Positions 1-8,673 of a stretch of 64,000 bases of DNA are shown here, piece after piece. The notes below the pieces were generated by a model. It was not told the DNA's origin, did no database searches, and saw nothing but the letters and a program-made list of their open reading frames with translations. Every line of letters begins with the position of its first letter. Position 1 is the first letter of the stretch. Source of the DNA: G963676655 sp963676655 (GTDB taxonomy: Bacteria; Verrucomicrobiota; Lentisphaeria; Victivallales; Victivallaceae); the NCBI GenBank assembly GCA_963676655.2, contig CAXXKX010000002.1, positions 868,001 to 932,000 on the forward strand, written 5' to 3'. The translations under genes were made by a program, and so were the position numbers.

Positions 1-507
1 CCAGCTGTTCGTCCGGAAATGTGTCTTGAGCCGGGAATCCCCGTGGATATTGACCTGCCGAAAGGGGGACAGAAAAATTTATCTGTTGAAGCAAATTACC
101 GCTTTGCCGATATTGCCAATCAGCAGGGTAAATATGTCGGTACTGTTTTAGCGGTGGAATCGCATCCTGACAGGCAGGGAAAATGGTATGAAGGCGATGA
201 CATGTTCCTGATTGATGGAGAAGCGTGGCCGCCCTCGGTCCATGGAACCGGTACGGAAGATTATTTCGGTATGGCATGGGGATTTCATCGTCCATATCAG
301 GCTTTCGATCACGGAATTACCCACTATGAGCGCAATATCACCGATCATGACCGTTATTATGACGGTCGGTTCGTCGTGTATCGCTGGCATATAGACGATC
401 CAATATTTTTTCATCGGAGTTTATCCGCTTCCATGGAAGCCGGCCATGCTAACGAATGCAAGCAGCATTACGAAAGCGTTGCTATATGGTATGGACGCGA
501 ACAGTGA
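1..507 (+). CDS. DUF2961 (GH172-type) protein, C-terminal part
   Basis: The reading frame is open from the first base, so the gene begins upstream of the window; only about 168 C-terminal residues are visible. The segment EGDDMFLIDGE, then HGTGTEDYFGMAWGF and a final YRWHIDDPIFF is the pattern I associate with DUF2961 proteins. Some members are GH172 glycosidases or difructose-anhydride enzymes (family knowledge). The substrate cannot be read from this part. It ends at a TGA and is followed by a gene-free stretch, so it closes an upstream transcription unit. It fits the glycan-degradation theme of the next 32 kb. Confidence 0.75.
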   Translation, partial: PAVRPEMCLEPGIPVDIDLPKGGQKNLSVEANYRFADIANQQGKYVGTVLAVESHPDRQGKWYEGDDMFLIDGEAWPPSVHGTGTEDYFGMAWGFHRPYQAFDHGITHYERNITDHDRYYDGRFVVYRWHIDDPIFFHRSLSASMEAGHANECKQHYESVAIWYGREQ

Positions 508-998
508 ATAGTTAAAATATAGTTTTTAATAGTGTTGAGGAAGCACGTTAGTATTTTGCTGTAGCTATGAGAATATAATCGTTAGTGGCTTCCGGGGAAT
601 TGAATTCACTCCTTGAATTGTAATTGTTTTTATTTCCGCTTCCGTAGCACGTAGTGCGAAGTATAAAGTGGTTCACCGCCATTCGTCGTACGTAATCCCT
701 AAGTATTTTCTCAAACTCAAAAAAGAAAAAATCTGCGAAGCAGTATGATCGTTCCGCGTCGTACGCGGACGCGATCCAACGGCGGAACGCTGGTCGACGT
801 AGTCGAAATTAGCGAAGCGCGTTGGCGAACTTGTTCGCCGCAGGACCCTCTTTTCATCCGGAGCGAAGTTGTTTAAAAAAGCAATTTTGAGCTTTTTAAA
901 TAACGGTTGAGCAAAGGATGCAAGCAGGATTAGCCTTGAGAAAAGACTGAGGCATTACTCGTCGTACGGATAAAAAACATTTTTTTTCAATGCGGGTA
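508..998. other. Gene-free, palindrome-rich stretch
   Basis: About 490 bases without a convincing gene. The central part is GC-rich compared with its AT-rich flanks and contains many inverted repeats (a nested hairpin at 747-776, GGCGAAC-TT-GTTCGCC at 824-839, and GTTCCGC at 751-757 against GCGGAAC at 782-788). The 9-mer CGTCGTACG occurs at 684, 757 and 960, and its reverse complement again at 38506. I see no ORF with a start and ribosome site. It could be a degraded mobile element, a REP/BIME-like cluster or a structured RNA; nothing decides between these. Confidence 0.5.
747..776. repeat. Nested hairpin
   Basis: CCGCG (754-758) pairs with CGCGG (764-768) around the loop TCGTA. An outer GATCG (747-751) pairs with CGATC (772-776). 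No T-tract follows, so it is not a standard terminator. Confidence 0.6.
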
Positions 999-1047
999 TT
1001 GACAAGTGTCTATCGATCGTGTATACTTGAGACAGTATGAGACACTT
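999..1047 (+). promoter_or_regulatory. Sigma-70 promoter with operator-like repeats for the GntR gene
   Basis: A TTGACA -35 box (999-1004) and a TATACT -10 box (1022-1027) are separated by exactly 17 bases. AAGTGTC (1004-1010) and its inverse GACACTT (1041-1047) bracket the -10 region. TGAGACA is directly repeated at 1028 and 1038. The symmetric sequence over the start site suggests autorepression by the regulator that follows (inference). Confidence 0.7.
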
Positions 1048-1057
1048 GGAGATTTAA

Positions 1058-2158
1058 ATGCAACTGATAACCGCACCCAGTAAAACCGAGCAGATCGTGG
1101 AGATCCTGCGCAGCAATATCAAAAAAGGTAAACTGCTGCCGGGGTCCAGGATCAGCAGCGTTCGTGACTTGTCGGAACAGTTCAGTGTTAGCAAACGTAT
1201 AATTGGATGCGCGCTTGAACTGCTTGAGAATGAAGGTCTTATTCGCAGAGAACATGGACGTGGTGTTTTTGTTGAAGATACCAACCAGGACGATGAAATC
1301 AATATCTACATGTTGTTGTGGGGACTTCGAAACGAGCCTAACAACTATCTTGATGAAGTGATAAAAATAAGCTATCCGCCGGTTCTCAAAGACAAGTTCA
1401 GTTTCTTTATCCGAACCGTACTGGCCAACTCCGAGGAATACGGGGATCTGGAAAGAGAAATAGCCCGGATTAGAAATCTGCCGCATATCCAATGTGTCCT
1501 GATCAATACTTGTCCTTTTAAAAAAGAGCAAATCAAAAAATTGAATAAGCTGCCGTGTCCGGTTGTTTTTTTCGGCGATTCAAAATTCGGAGCACTTGAC
1601 GATATGGCGCTGAACCTGGTTACCGGCGATAATAAACTCATCGGTAAAAACTGTGCGAAGTTCATGGCGCAAAATGATTACCGGGAAATAACTTTTTTCT
1701 CAATGTCCCGTGAATCTTTTTTCTATGAATTGTTTTGTGAAGGGGTATTTGATGAGGCGGAAAAACAGGGAATGGATATTGCCTTTTACGAAATTCCCAC
1801 CGTTCATGATTTGCCGGCGGAAACAATTACTGAAACTTACGAGAAATATATTGCCGAGGCCCACGCTAACGGGCATTTGAAGCGGCCGATCTTAATCAAT
1901 GCCTTGATGGAAAAATATTTTGCGCCGGAGGCGGAAAAATACGCCAGATATCAACAGGAGCCGCCGATAATCATTCCAGAATTCAGTTCCGAGTATCTTA
2001 ATACTTATTACGACGTTATTTTTGAGACAATTGATAATGTTGTGAAAAAACCGAACGAGATTCATAAAGAATTATTTGATGTCCAATTTGTTTTGAACGA
2101 CTGGAATTCAAAAAAAAAATATCTCTCGGCAAATGGTAACTTTGAAATAATAACTTGA
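1058..2158 (+). CDS. GntR-family transcriptional regulator
   Basis: 366 residues. The first 75 form a GntR-type winged helix: two helices, then ISSVRDLSEQFSVSKRIIGCALELLENEGLI and a GRGVFV wing. The rest (about 80-366) is not a FadR or UTRA domain I recognise; it reads like a LacI/PBP1-type sugar-binding domain, with stretches such as PVVFFGDSKFGALDD and a long alpha/beta pattern. This is common for GntR/LacI hybrids in this phylum. A TTGGAG ribosome site lies before the ATG. It has its own promoter and heads the cassette containing the pseudopilin at 2181 and the GH84-like enzyme at 2971, which it probably controls in response to a sugar. Confidence 0.85.
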   Translation: MQLITAPSKTEQIVEILRSNIKKGKLLPGSRISSVRDLSEQFSVSKRIIGCALELLENEGLIRREHGRGVFVEDTNQDDEINIYMLLWGLRNEPNNYLDEVIKISYPPVLKDKFSFFIRTVLANSEEYGDLEREIARIRNLPHIQCVLINTCPFKKEQIKKLNKLPCPVVFFGDSKFGALDDMALNLVTGDNKLIGKNCAKFMAQNDYREITFFSMSRESFFYELFCEGVFDEAEKQGMDIAFYEIPTVHDLPAETITETYEKYIAEAHANGHLKRPILINALMEKYFAPEAEKYARYQQEPPIIIPEFSSEYLNTYYDVIFETIDNVVKKPNEIHKELFDVQFVLNDWNSKKKYLSANGNFEIIT

Positions 2159-2180
2159 ACAACAAAAAAGGAAAAGGAGA

Positions 2181-2951
2181 ATGAAAATGCAAAAGAAATT
2201 TTTCACTCTGATCGAGTTGCTTGTTGTGATTGCGATTATCGCAATTCTGGCTAGTATGCTGCTGCCATCTTTGAATAAGGCCAGAGAACGGGCAAGGGCG
2301 ATCAGGTGTACCAGCAATCTCAAACAGATCGGACTTGGGGTAATGGGCTATGTTGACGCCTATAACGGTTTTTTGCCCCCTGATGGAATTAAAAGCAAAT
2401 TCGGAGGTGACAGAAAATACTGGGTACGCTTGATTTATTCATTTGCTACCGGTACAGAGGAACCAGGTTCCGGGGCTTATGATGAAAGATACTGGTATCT
2501 GCCGAACGGCAAGTTCTCCAGTAATATCTTCTGTTGTCCCTCAAGCACCTATTCGCTTCGCGGCAGTGACTATGTATACATCGGCGGCCGGGTCAGCTAC
2601 GGAGTCAACTTTGAAACCTTCAACTATTCCTATGCGACCGGTGAGAAATTTTTGATTAAGCCATCCTCGGTGAAACATGCATCTTCAACTATTTGGGCAG
2701 CTGAATCCACTTGTAATCCTGATTGTTCTATCATTATTGAGCCGAGGTGGGCTCTTGGAAACTGGTATGACCCCAGGTTGAGGCACGGCAGTCAGTTTTC
2801 CGACGAACAGGCAAAGACCGACGATACTTTTATTCCGATAAACAAAGGACGCGGCAACTCGCTCTTTCTCGATGGTCATGTTGACGGACTGAGTTATGAC
2901 CAGATGCGCGGAGATTATCAGAATCTCTTCCGAATTGTTAAAAGACCATAA
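2181..2951 (+). CDS. Pseudopilin-like protein with C-terminal DGH motif
   Basis: 256 residues. The N-terminus is a class III (prepilin) signal: a short basic stretch, FTLIELLVVIAIIAILASML, then NKARERARAIRCTSNLKQIG. Glu sits at +5 as required, but the residue before the cleavage Phe is Phe, not the usual Gly. The globular part ends with GNSLFLDGHVDGLSYDQM, a variant of the H-X9-DG ending of this pilin-like family, with Asn at the His position. A strong AAGGAGA ribosome site precedes the start. It is 22 bases downstream of the GntR gene and 19 bases before the GH84-like gene. The role is unknown; a surface or periplasmic component exported by a type II/IV-pilus-like machine is the family expectation. 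Confidence 0.85.
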   Translation: MKMQKKFFTLIELLVVIAIIAILASMLLPSLNKARERARAIRCTSNLKQIGLGVMGYVDAYNGFLPPDGIKSKFGGDRKYWVRLIYSFATGTEEPGSGAYDERYWYLPNGKFSSNIFCCPSSTYSLRGSDYVYIGGRVSYGVNFETFNYSYATGEKFLIKPSSVKHASSTIWAAESTCNPDCSIIIEPRWALGNWYDPRLRHGSQFSDEQAKTDDTFIPINKGRGNSLFLDGHVDGLSYDQMRGDYQNLFRIVKRP

Positions 2952-2970
2952 TCCTACAGGAAATAACTAT

Positions 2971-5574
2971 ATGATTTACCGCATTGCCACCTTAACGATC
3001 CTGCTCTTTGCCATGTTTGAAACCTTTGCCGGGGAGACGATGATCTATGATTTTTCCAAAAGCAAAAAATATAAAGTAGTACCCGCATATATTAAAACCA
3101 AAGCAAGAAAACGAGGTTTCAGTTACGCTAAGAATGATAAACCGGCAAGGTTGTGGTATGAGTCTGCCCCGGGGCGCGATATTTATTCCTGGGCGGTCGA
3201 TGACCTTGACATAAAAGGTTTTGATAAATTGATTCTGGAGTATAAATGCAATATTGATACTTTTCTGACAATCGATATGTGGTATGACGGGAAAATGGTC
3301 AACCCGAGACTTGTCAGCTACGTTAAGGGAACCGGGAAGTGGGAAAAATTGTTATTGCCGGTACGCGGCAGAAAATTGAAAATGGCATTCAGCATCAGCG
3401 AGACCGGGCCGCAGGGAAAAGATACAAGCGGTGCCCTCAGGGAAATTCTTTTCAAAGGGATTTTCGGGATCAATCTGAAATCGGAAAAACCCGAGAACAT
3501 TAAAACATCCCATAATATAGTGATTCCCAAACCCAAAGAGGAAGTGTACGGGAAGCGAAGTATTTGTCTGTTTGATATAACTCTGAAAGTCGGAATTAAT
3601 ATTGAGAATATCAACCCAGACACGGCCTCCGCAGCGCTTGAAACCTTTATCGAGGGAATGGCGGAACATGCGGGGATAAAACTTGATAAGAAAAGCCTCC
3701 TTAACTCAAATGGAAAAGATGTTTTAATCGTGTTCGATATTGCGGGACGAAATAAAATCGCCACATTGCTGAAAGTCAAAATCCCGTCTCAGCCGGAAGG
3801 ATATGAAATTAAATGTGGGAAATATCAGGGAAAAGACGCAATCATTGTCTCCGGTCGGGATACCGCCGGATTGTTCTGGGGAATTCAAACTTTACTCCAA
3901 CTGTCAGGTAAAGAAAATGAACAAGTGTATATTCCGAGCTGCCGTATCAGGGATTGGCCGGGCTTTTCGTATCGCTCAATGGGCGGCGGCAGCATCGACT
4001 TGATAAAGCAAAATCTCAAAGCAAAGATCAATGTCAACTTTTGTCCCGCCTGGGATAACCGTATTAAGGGCAAATGGGATAATCCGCCGGAAGCATATCG
4101 CAAACAGATAGTTGAGAATATTAAATATTGTCGTCCCCGTGGCGTTCAAATCAACCAATGGGTGGAGCCGTATGACCGGCGCAGTAAAAACAACATTGTT
4201 TGCAGTGACCCGGTTCAGGTTGAGGCTTATTACAAAACGTTTAAGATAGGATTGGAGCAGGGCAACCGGGTTATCACCATCGGTTTTGACGACCAGGTCA
4301 GGGTAAAAGACGCTTTGCAGCCGCAGGACTTGAAAAAATTCGGTTCCGACATAAAGGCTCACGCCAGTCTTGTCGCGGATATTGCCAAACGGGTTAACAA
4401 GGATTATCCGGGAACAATTATATGCACGGTTCCCAAGACTTATCAGTCGGTAACCGGAGTTGATGTAAAAGGCTATTATGACCGGACCGGAGTTCCCGAA
4501 AGCGTGGTAGTCATGTGGACCGGGGAGTCAACCGTAACTTTGAGTTATCCTGAATATAAAGTTAAAGCATTCGAGCAAGGGATTGAAGGCAGGAGATTTG
4601 TGATTTTCGATAACACTTTCTGTCAGACCCTTGGGGAAGGGCGCCGCCTTACTCTTTTTGAAACCTTTGCCCAGGGCTATAAAAGCCTTACGGAGAGTCG
4701 GCAATGCCTCGGTTTTCATGCAATGGCCGGTTTCAGCCGCACTGAATTGCGTAAAATAAAGGCTTACCAGATTGCTGATTTTATGTGGAACCCAGAATCG
4801 TTCAATCCGGAACTTTCACGAAGTCGGGCAATGGCAAAAGTCGCCGGAGTGAATGCGGTTGCTCCCTTGCTTGAGTTCCGTTATTATCTGATGAAAATAG
4901 CCGAATTGTTTCCAATAGAAAAACCGGTAAAGAAGTTGGAAAAAGAATTTGTCGCCCGTACGGTTGTCACTAATGAAGAACTGGCTGGTTATTTAAAAAT
5001 CCTTGATAAAGCAAGTGCAGCTATAATTGCGGTTGAAAAGAATTCAACCAACAAACAACTGGTAAATGAACTTAAATCTTTGCTCAAAAATGCCCGGGAA
5101 ATGCTGAAATTCCTTAATCGGGGCCGCAAAGAACTTAAAGTTGTTGACGGGATGACTGCTGTTGATTTCGATCTTCTCCAGGATGCCCGGGGCGGAAAAT
5201 ATTTTAAATCATACAGTCACATGTGCGCAGCAAAACCTGGATTGGCCGTTTACGGCGGTAAAGTGCCGGGTAAAAACCGTCTTTCGTTTGCGTTTGCGAT
5301 GAAAAAGCTTCCGGCCAATGAGGCACAATTGACCATTGAAGGACAGGACGATGATAAATCGGGGATAACTGCAATTCAAATTAGTTTAAATGGCAATACT
5401 GTCTTCAAAGGGAAAAATCCCTTCATAGAAAAAGGTTGGAGTGTTAAAACATTTCCAGTCGATAAGGCTTTTTTTAAAGTTGGCGAAAACCTTCTCTTTG
5501 TTGAAAACCTCGAGGACTCTGACAGTTTTGCGTCAAAATGGTTTATGCTTTCCCGCGCAGGTCTGTCTTTTTGA
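2971..5574 (+). CDS. Exported GH84/GH20-like glycoside hydrolase
   Basis: 867 residues from an ATG preceded by AGGAAA. An earlier in-frame ATG (2896) lies inside the pilin gene and is rejected because the signal peptide (MIYRIATLTILLFAMFETFAG) starts here. After an N-terminal beta domain, residues of about 190-330 resemble the zincin-like fold found before GH20/GH84 barrels (DAIIVSGRDTAGLFWGIQTL, then IRDWPGFSYRSMGG). The barrel holds IGFDDQVRV, with Asp440-Asp441 matching the catalytic Asp pair of GH84, and VVMWTGESTV followed by FVIFDNTF, like the GH84 WTG and DN motifs. The expected activity is beta-N-acetylhexosaminidase by substrate assistance. The C-terminal 120 residues look like a beta-sandwich. 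Specificity is not determined. Confidence 0.65.
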   Translation: MIYRIATLTILLFAMFETFAGETMIYDFSKSKKYKVVPAYIKTKARKRGFSYAKNDKPARLWYESAPGRDIYSWAVDDLDIKGFDKLILEYKCNIDTFLTIDMWYDGKMVNPRLVSYVKGTGKWEKLLLPVRGRKLKMAFSISETGPQGKDTSGALREILFKGIFGINLKSEKPENIKTSHNIVIPKPKEEVYGKRSICLFDITLKVGINIENINPDTASAALETFIEGMAEHAGIKLDKKSLLNSNGKDVLIVFDIAGRNKIATLLKVKIPSQPEGYEIKCGKYQGKDAIIVSGRDTAGLFWGIQTLLQLSGKENEQVYIPSCRIRDWPGFSYRSMGGGSIDLIKQNLKAKINVNFCPAWDNRIKGKWDNPPEAYRKQIVENIKYCRPRGVQINQWVEPYDRRSKNNIVCSDPVQVEAYYKTFKIGLEQGNRVITIGFDDQVRVKDALQPQDLKKFGSDIKAHASLVADIAKRVNKDYPGTIICTVPKTYQSVTGVDVKGYYDRTGVPESVVVMWTGESTVTLSYPEYKVKAFEQGIEGRRFVIFDNTFCQTLGEGRRLTLFETFAQGYKSLTESRQCLGFHAMAGFSRTELRKIKAYQIADFMWNPESFNPELSRSRAMAKVAGVNAVAPLLEFRYYLMKIAELFPIEKPVKKLEKEFVARTVVTNEELAGYLKILDKASAAIIAVEKNSTNKQLVNELKSLLKNAREMLKFLNRGRKELKVVDGMTAVDFDLLQDARGGKYFKSYSHMCAAKPGLAVYGGKVPGKNRLSFAFAMKKLPANEAQLTIEGQDDDKSGITAIQISLNGNTVFKGKNPFIEKGWSVKTFPVDKAFFKVGENLLFVENLEDSDSFASKWFMLSRAGLSF

Positions 5575-6121
5575 TTTTTTTCTGTTCTCATTTTTTCATG
5601 CTATTCCCTTTGTAAATAAAGTGGTAATATTTTATATTTATTTATTCATTAAATAGTTAGATGTATAAATGGGGTGATGGTTGCCTTATGACAAATATTC
5701 GAACAGAAGAGGTGATTGTCTGATCGAGTCAAATTAGAAAATAATATTGGCTTTTTAAATGGTTGTTTATTTGTAAGTGTTTAACTTATAATGCTATAAT
5801 GCGGTCGGTTGTTTGCTTTTTGACTGGTTGCCGGAAATAACCTTATTTCGCCGGTTCTTTCCTTTAATTTTATTTTTCTAACACTTTTCTAATGTTTTTT
5901 TATTGCTTTTTTATTTTTCAGTGGTATTATTATTTTATGACTGATAAAGGAGCATTGAATAATGGGAAATATAATCAACGTTCAATTATTCCGTTCGCAC
6001 TACGCATTTTTAGTGTGGAATTAGATGTTTTTCTTTCCTTATACTGCTGAAATGGATATTTTTGTATTATTATTAACGTCTCTTAAGAAAGCATATACTC
6101 CTGAAACCTTGGATAAGTGTC
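5575..6121. other. AT-rich intergenic region
   Basis: About 550 bases of mostly A+T-rich sequence between the GH84-like gene and the pilin-LamG gene. Poly-T runs follow the upstream stop codon, but no clear hairpin precedes them. Two tiny overlapping reading frames are possible: 37 codons at 5937-6050, and 20 codons at 5962-6024 with AAAGGAG nine bases upstream. Neither resembles anything known. No promoter was assigned with confidence. Confidence 0.4.
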
Positions 6122-7060
6122 ATGTATAAACGAAGAAACTTTACACTTCTTGAAATATTGATGGTGATCGCGATAATTGCCATCTTAATGGGACTATTGC
6201 TGCCAAGTTTGTCAGAAAGCAAAACCAGAGCTCGATTTGTCCGCTGGTTTGCTTTTAACAAACAATGCAGCAGGGATCCTGCGTGTTCGGTCAATTTCAA
6301 TTTTCAGGAAGGCGAGGGCAATATCATAAACAATTCCGCCGTTGGCTGTGAAGACAAAGGCTTTGACCTGCAGCATTATACCGGAGTCATTAAAGGTGAT
6401 TTTGAGTGGACTTCGGGGCGCTGGTGGAAAAAGAAAAAGGCCGTTCAGTTTAACGGCTCGAATACCTACATTGAACTGAATCGGCAATCGGCGGTTGATT
6501 TCACCGGGAAAGACAGTTTTACGATTATCGTCTGGGCCAAATTTGACCGTTTCAGGCGCTGGGACGGGCTCTTTTCCAAGTCTTACTGGTATTCTCCTCC
6601 AACCGGGTTTGCCCAATACGATCTTTACTATGATGGTACTACATATTCCGATCGTGAGGCTTCCGGCCAATTTGAAGTTGATGTAACTACCCAGTGTATC
6701 GGTTTTGACAATGAAACCGAGGATGGGCATAAGAACGTCACCCTGGATACTGAAAACTGGTTCTGCATTGCACTGCGGAATGAGGGTAAAGCTGATGGTA
6801 ATGGAACTATCAGCGTGTTTATCAATGGCGAGAAACTTGTGGCACGCGGTACCAATTTCTGGATATCGGAAGTTCAAAAATGTGAAGCCAGACTCATAAT
6901 CGGCGCAATCCGCTGGTATCAAGCCGGCCCTGACGGTCCGACCAAGGAAGGCGTTATCAGAAATCATTTCAAAGGCAAGATAGATGAATTTATTGCATAC
7001 CGCAAGGCTCTGTCAGATGGCGAAGTGAAAGGTCATTATCTCATGGGTATCAATCGATAG
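6122..7060 (+). CDS. Pseudopilin fused to a LamG-like lectin domain
   Basis: 312 residues. An N-terminal prepilin-type helix (NFTLLEILMVIAIIAILMGL, Glu at +5, Asn in place of Gly at -1) is followed after a short linker by a concanavalin A/LamG-like domain. Its pattern runs VNFNFQEGEGNIINNSA, then KAVQFNGSNTYIEL, DSFTIIVWAKFDR, ISVFINGEK and a last strand FKGKIDEFIAYRKALS. LamG-like domains often bind carbohydrates (family knowledge), so this could display a glycan-binding lectin on a pilus-like structure (inference). The DGH ending of the other pilins is absent. The ribosome site is weak. The gene stands alone after a long intergenic gap, with a small membrane protein gene behind it. Confidence 0.8.
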   Translation: MYKRRNFTLLEILMVIAIIAILMGLLLPSLSESKTRARFVRWFAFNKQCSRDPACSVNFNFQEGEGNIINNSAVGCEDKGFDLQHYTGVIKGDFEWTSGRWWKKKKAVQFNGSNTYIELNRQSAVDFTGKDSFTIIVWAKFDRFRRWDGLFSKSYWYSPPTGFAQYDLYYDGTTYSDREASGQFEVDVTTQCIGFDNETEDGHKNVTLDTENWFCIALRNEGKADGNGTISVFINGEKLVARGTNFWISEVQKCEARLIIGAIRWYQAGPDGPTKEGVIRNHFKGKIDEFIAYRKALSDGEVKGHYLMGINR

Positions 7061-7097
7061 TTAAGTAAAAAGTTATGATCGGGTCAAATTGTTTTAG

Positions 7098-7571
7098 ATG
7101 CTGAATATAATTAAGGAAAATATTTTATGGTTCATTTCCTGGACCACCGGAGGTAAGGTCAGCAAATTCTCTGACATATGCGGAACCGCCGCCGGCATTA
7201 GAATTCTTATCTTGTTTCTGCTTATTTTAGGCAGTGCGGTATTTCTTGTATACCGTTTAAGCTCGAGTTTTTCCCAAAAAGATAAACCGTCTGAAATCAT
7301 CACTCTTTGTTTTGATTGCGGCAATTATGAAAAAAGAGCCTTGACTGGTCCGATTGAAGAAGCCAGGTGTTCAAAGTGCGGCGGAAAGATTGGCGAAGCC
7401 TGGCACTGCCCGGATTGTGACAAAGATTTTCCGTTTATCCTGCCGAAAGACGCGATTGAAGGCAAGGCCAGCAGGCGAAAAGCCTGGGAAGCGGTCGACA
7501 AAGCCTACCGCTGTCCGCATTGTAACTCACAAAACACCCATTGTCTGACCCATGGATGCCGGAGAGAATAA
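7098..7571 (+). CDS. Membrane protein with zinc-ribbon clusters
   Basis: 157 residues; family not recognised. Near the N-terminus is one hydrophobic helix (about 35-53, IRILILFLLILGSAVFLVY). The rest is soluble and carries four CxxC knuckles: CFDCGN, CSKCGG, CPDCDK and CPHCNS. These would form one or two rubredoxin-like zinc ribbons. The final CLTHGC may add ligands. The gene follows the pilin-LamG gene by 37 bases and converges on the DUF4886 gene. The function is unknown; such proteins often act as accessory or scaffold subunits. Confidence 0.6.
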   Translation: MLNIIKENILWFISWTTGGKVSKFSDICGTAAGIRILILFLLILGSAVFLVYRLSSSFSQKDKPSEIITLCFDCGNYEKRALTGPIEEARCSKCGGKIGEAWHCPDCDKDFPFILPKDAIEGKASRRKAWEAVDKAYRCPHCNSQNTHCLTHGCRRE

Positions 7572-7581
7572 GGTCGTCTGA

Positions 7582-8499
7582 TTATTCTGTTTTGCCGGAA
7601 ACTGTCTTATGGGCGGCTTTACGGATATCTTCGGCTTCTTGAACCGTAACGCCTTTGGGCAGAAATTTACTTTTTCTTGAATCTGTGCCCAGGAAGAATT
7701 CACGCCAGACCAGTGCCGCCAACAGTTTGCCACGGTTATTTGCGTGGTGATCGTAGATTATTTTTGTCGCTTCGGTTTTGCGGTGCTTCCACCATCTCCA
7801 GCCGATGCACAGCGTACCTGACTGATCTGGAAGCTCCGGACGTTTATATTTCTTTAAATCGAGATTGGGATCAGGTTTGAATTTCCAGATGCCCCTTACT
7901 TCCTGAAAGGCGTCTCCGACAGGAATTACTTTCAGTCCGCCAAGTTCAGCCGCAATGCCCCGATAGGCGTTACTCAGGTCTCGATACATCTGTTCCTGAG
8001 TTTTCTTTTTGGTTTTCAAGCGTTTATTATCAACCCGGTCAGCCCAGGTTTCATAAACTACTACTTTTGCATCGGGACAATATTTCTTTATGTATTTATA
8101 CAGATTTGCGGCATATGGTCGGTAACTCGCAGGAATATCACTTTTGGCGCTGAGCTGCTGCAATGAAACATAATCCCATTTCTTGGCTTGGAGCATCTCT
8201 TTCAATGAGGCTTTTTTCTTGCCTAGTTTGTAAGGTTTTCCGGCCGGATCATTCGGGTTTTTCTCGTGTTTTTCCACTAGATTCCAGTGTTTTTCCAGAG
8301 AGCATCCGCCGATCAGGGCATTAGTTACCTGCAACTGATTTGCCGGATCTTCGGCGTTGAGATTGCCTTTAAGCTGAGTTGCATTTCCGAGAAAGCTGTT
8401 GCCGATTCCGAGAACTTTAACGGTCTTTGCCGTGGCGATTCCGGAGAGAAGGATAAAGCATAAAGATAGTAAAAACAACCGGATTTTACGATTTTTCAT
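7582..8499 (-). CDS. Exported DUF4886/SGNH-like protein
   Basis: 305 residues with a clear signal peptide (MKNRKIRLFLLSLCFILLSGIATA). The first strand after it, VKVLGIGNSFLGNATQL, places a Ser in the GNSF block typical of DUF4886 and SGNH-fold hydrolases. WDYVSLQQLSAKSD and AKVVVYETWADR fit the later strands of that family. A C-terminal HHANNRGKLLAALVWREFFLG corresponds to the block usually carrying the catalytic His. The likely role is an esterase acting on decorated glycans, but substrate and activity are inference. An AAAGGT ribosome site lies upstream. It is convergent with the zinc-ribbon gene, with no clear terminator between them. Confidence 0.7.
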   Translation of the reverse strand: MKNRKIRLFLLSLCFILLSGIATAKTVKVLGIGNSFLGNATQLKGNLNAEDPANQLQVTNALIGGCSLEKHWNLVEKHEKNPNDPAGKPYKLGKKKASLKEMLQAKKWDYVSLQQLSAKSDIPASYRPYAANLYKYIKKYCPDAKVVVYETWADRVDNKRLKTKKKTQEQMYRDLSNAYRGIAAELGGLKVIPVGDAFQEVRGIWKFKPDPNLDLKKYKRPELPDQSGTLCIGWRWWKHRKTEATKIIYDHHANNRGKLLAALVWREFFLGTDSRKSKFLPKGVTVQEAEDIRKAAHKTVSGKTE

Positions 8500-8673
8500 A
8501 ACGGACCTTTCATTAATTATTCTGATTTTTCAAAACCCCTAATCTACATTGCAATCAGAAAAAATCAAGAACCGGACAGGTTGTTTTTGAGGATATAGAT
8601 AAATATAATAAATCAGCATGTGGTTTGTTAATAGTATGCAATAGATTTGCTATTAATGCTTTATGCTGCATTA

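Noticed and set aside
1010..1531. Long antisense frames such as this one, and those opposite the giant and GH genes
   Set aside because: They lie fully opposite genes with clear domains and have no ribosome sites.
2896..2970. N-terminal extension of the GH84-like protein overlapping the pilin gene
   Set aside because: The signal peptide and ribosome site fit the ATG at 2971.
5721..7090. TGATCGAGTCAAATT (5721) and TGATCGGGTCAAATT (7076) flank the pilin-LamG gene
   Set aside because: A 15-bp near-match is expected by chance in a window of this size, and there are no other signs of an inserted cassette.
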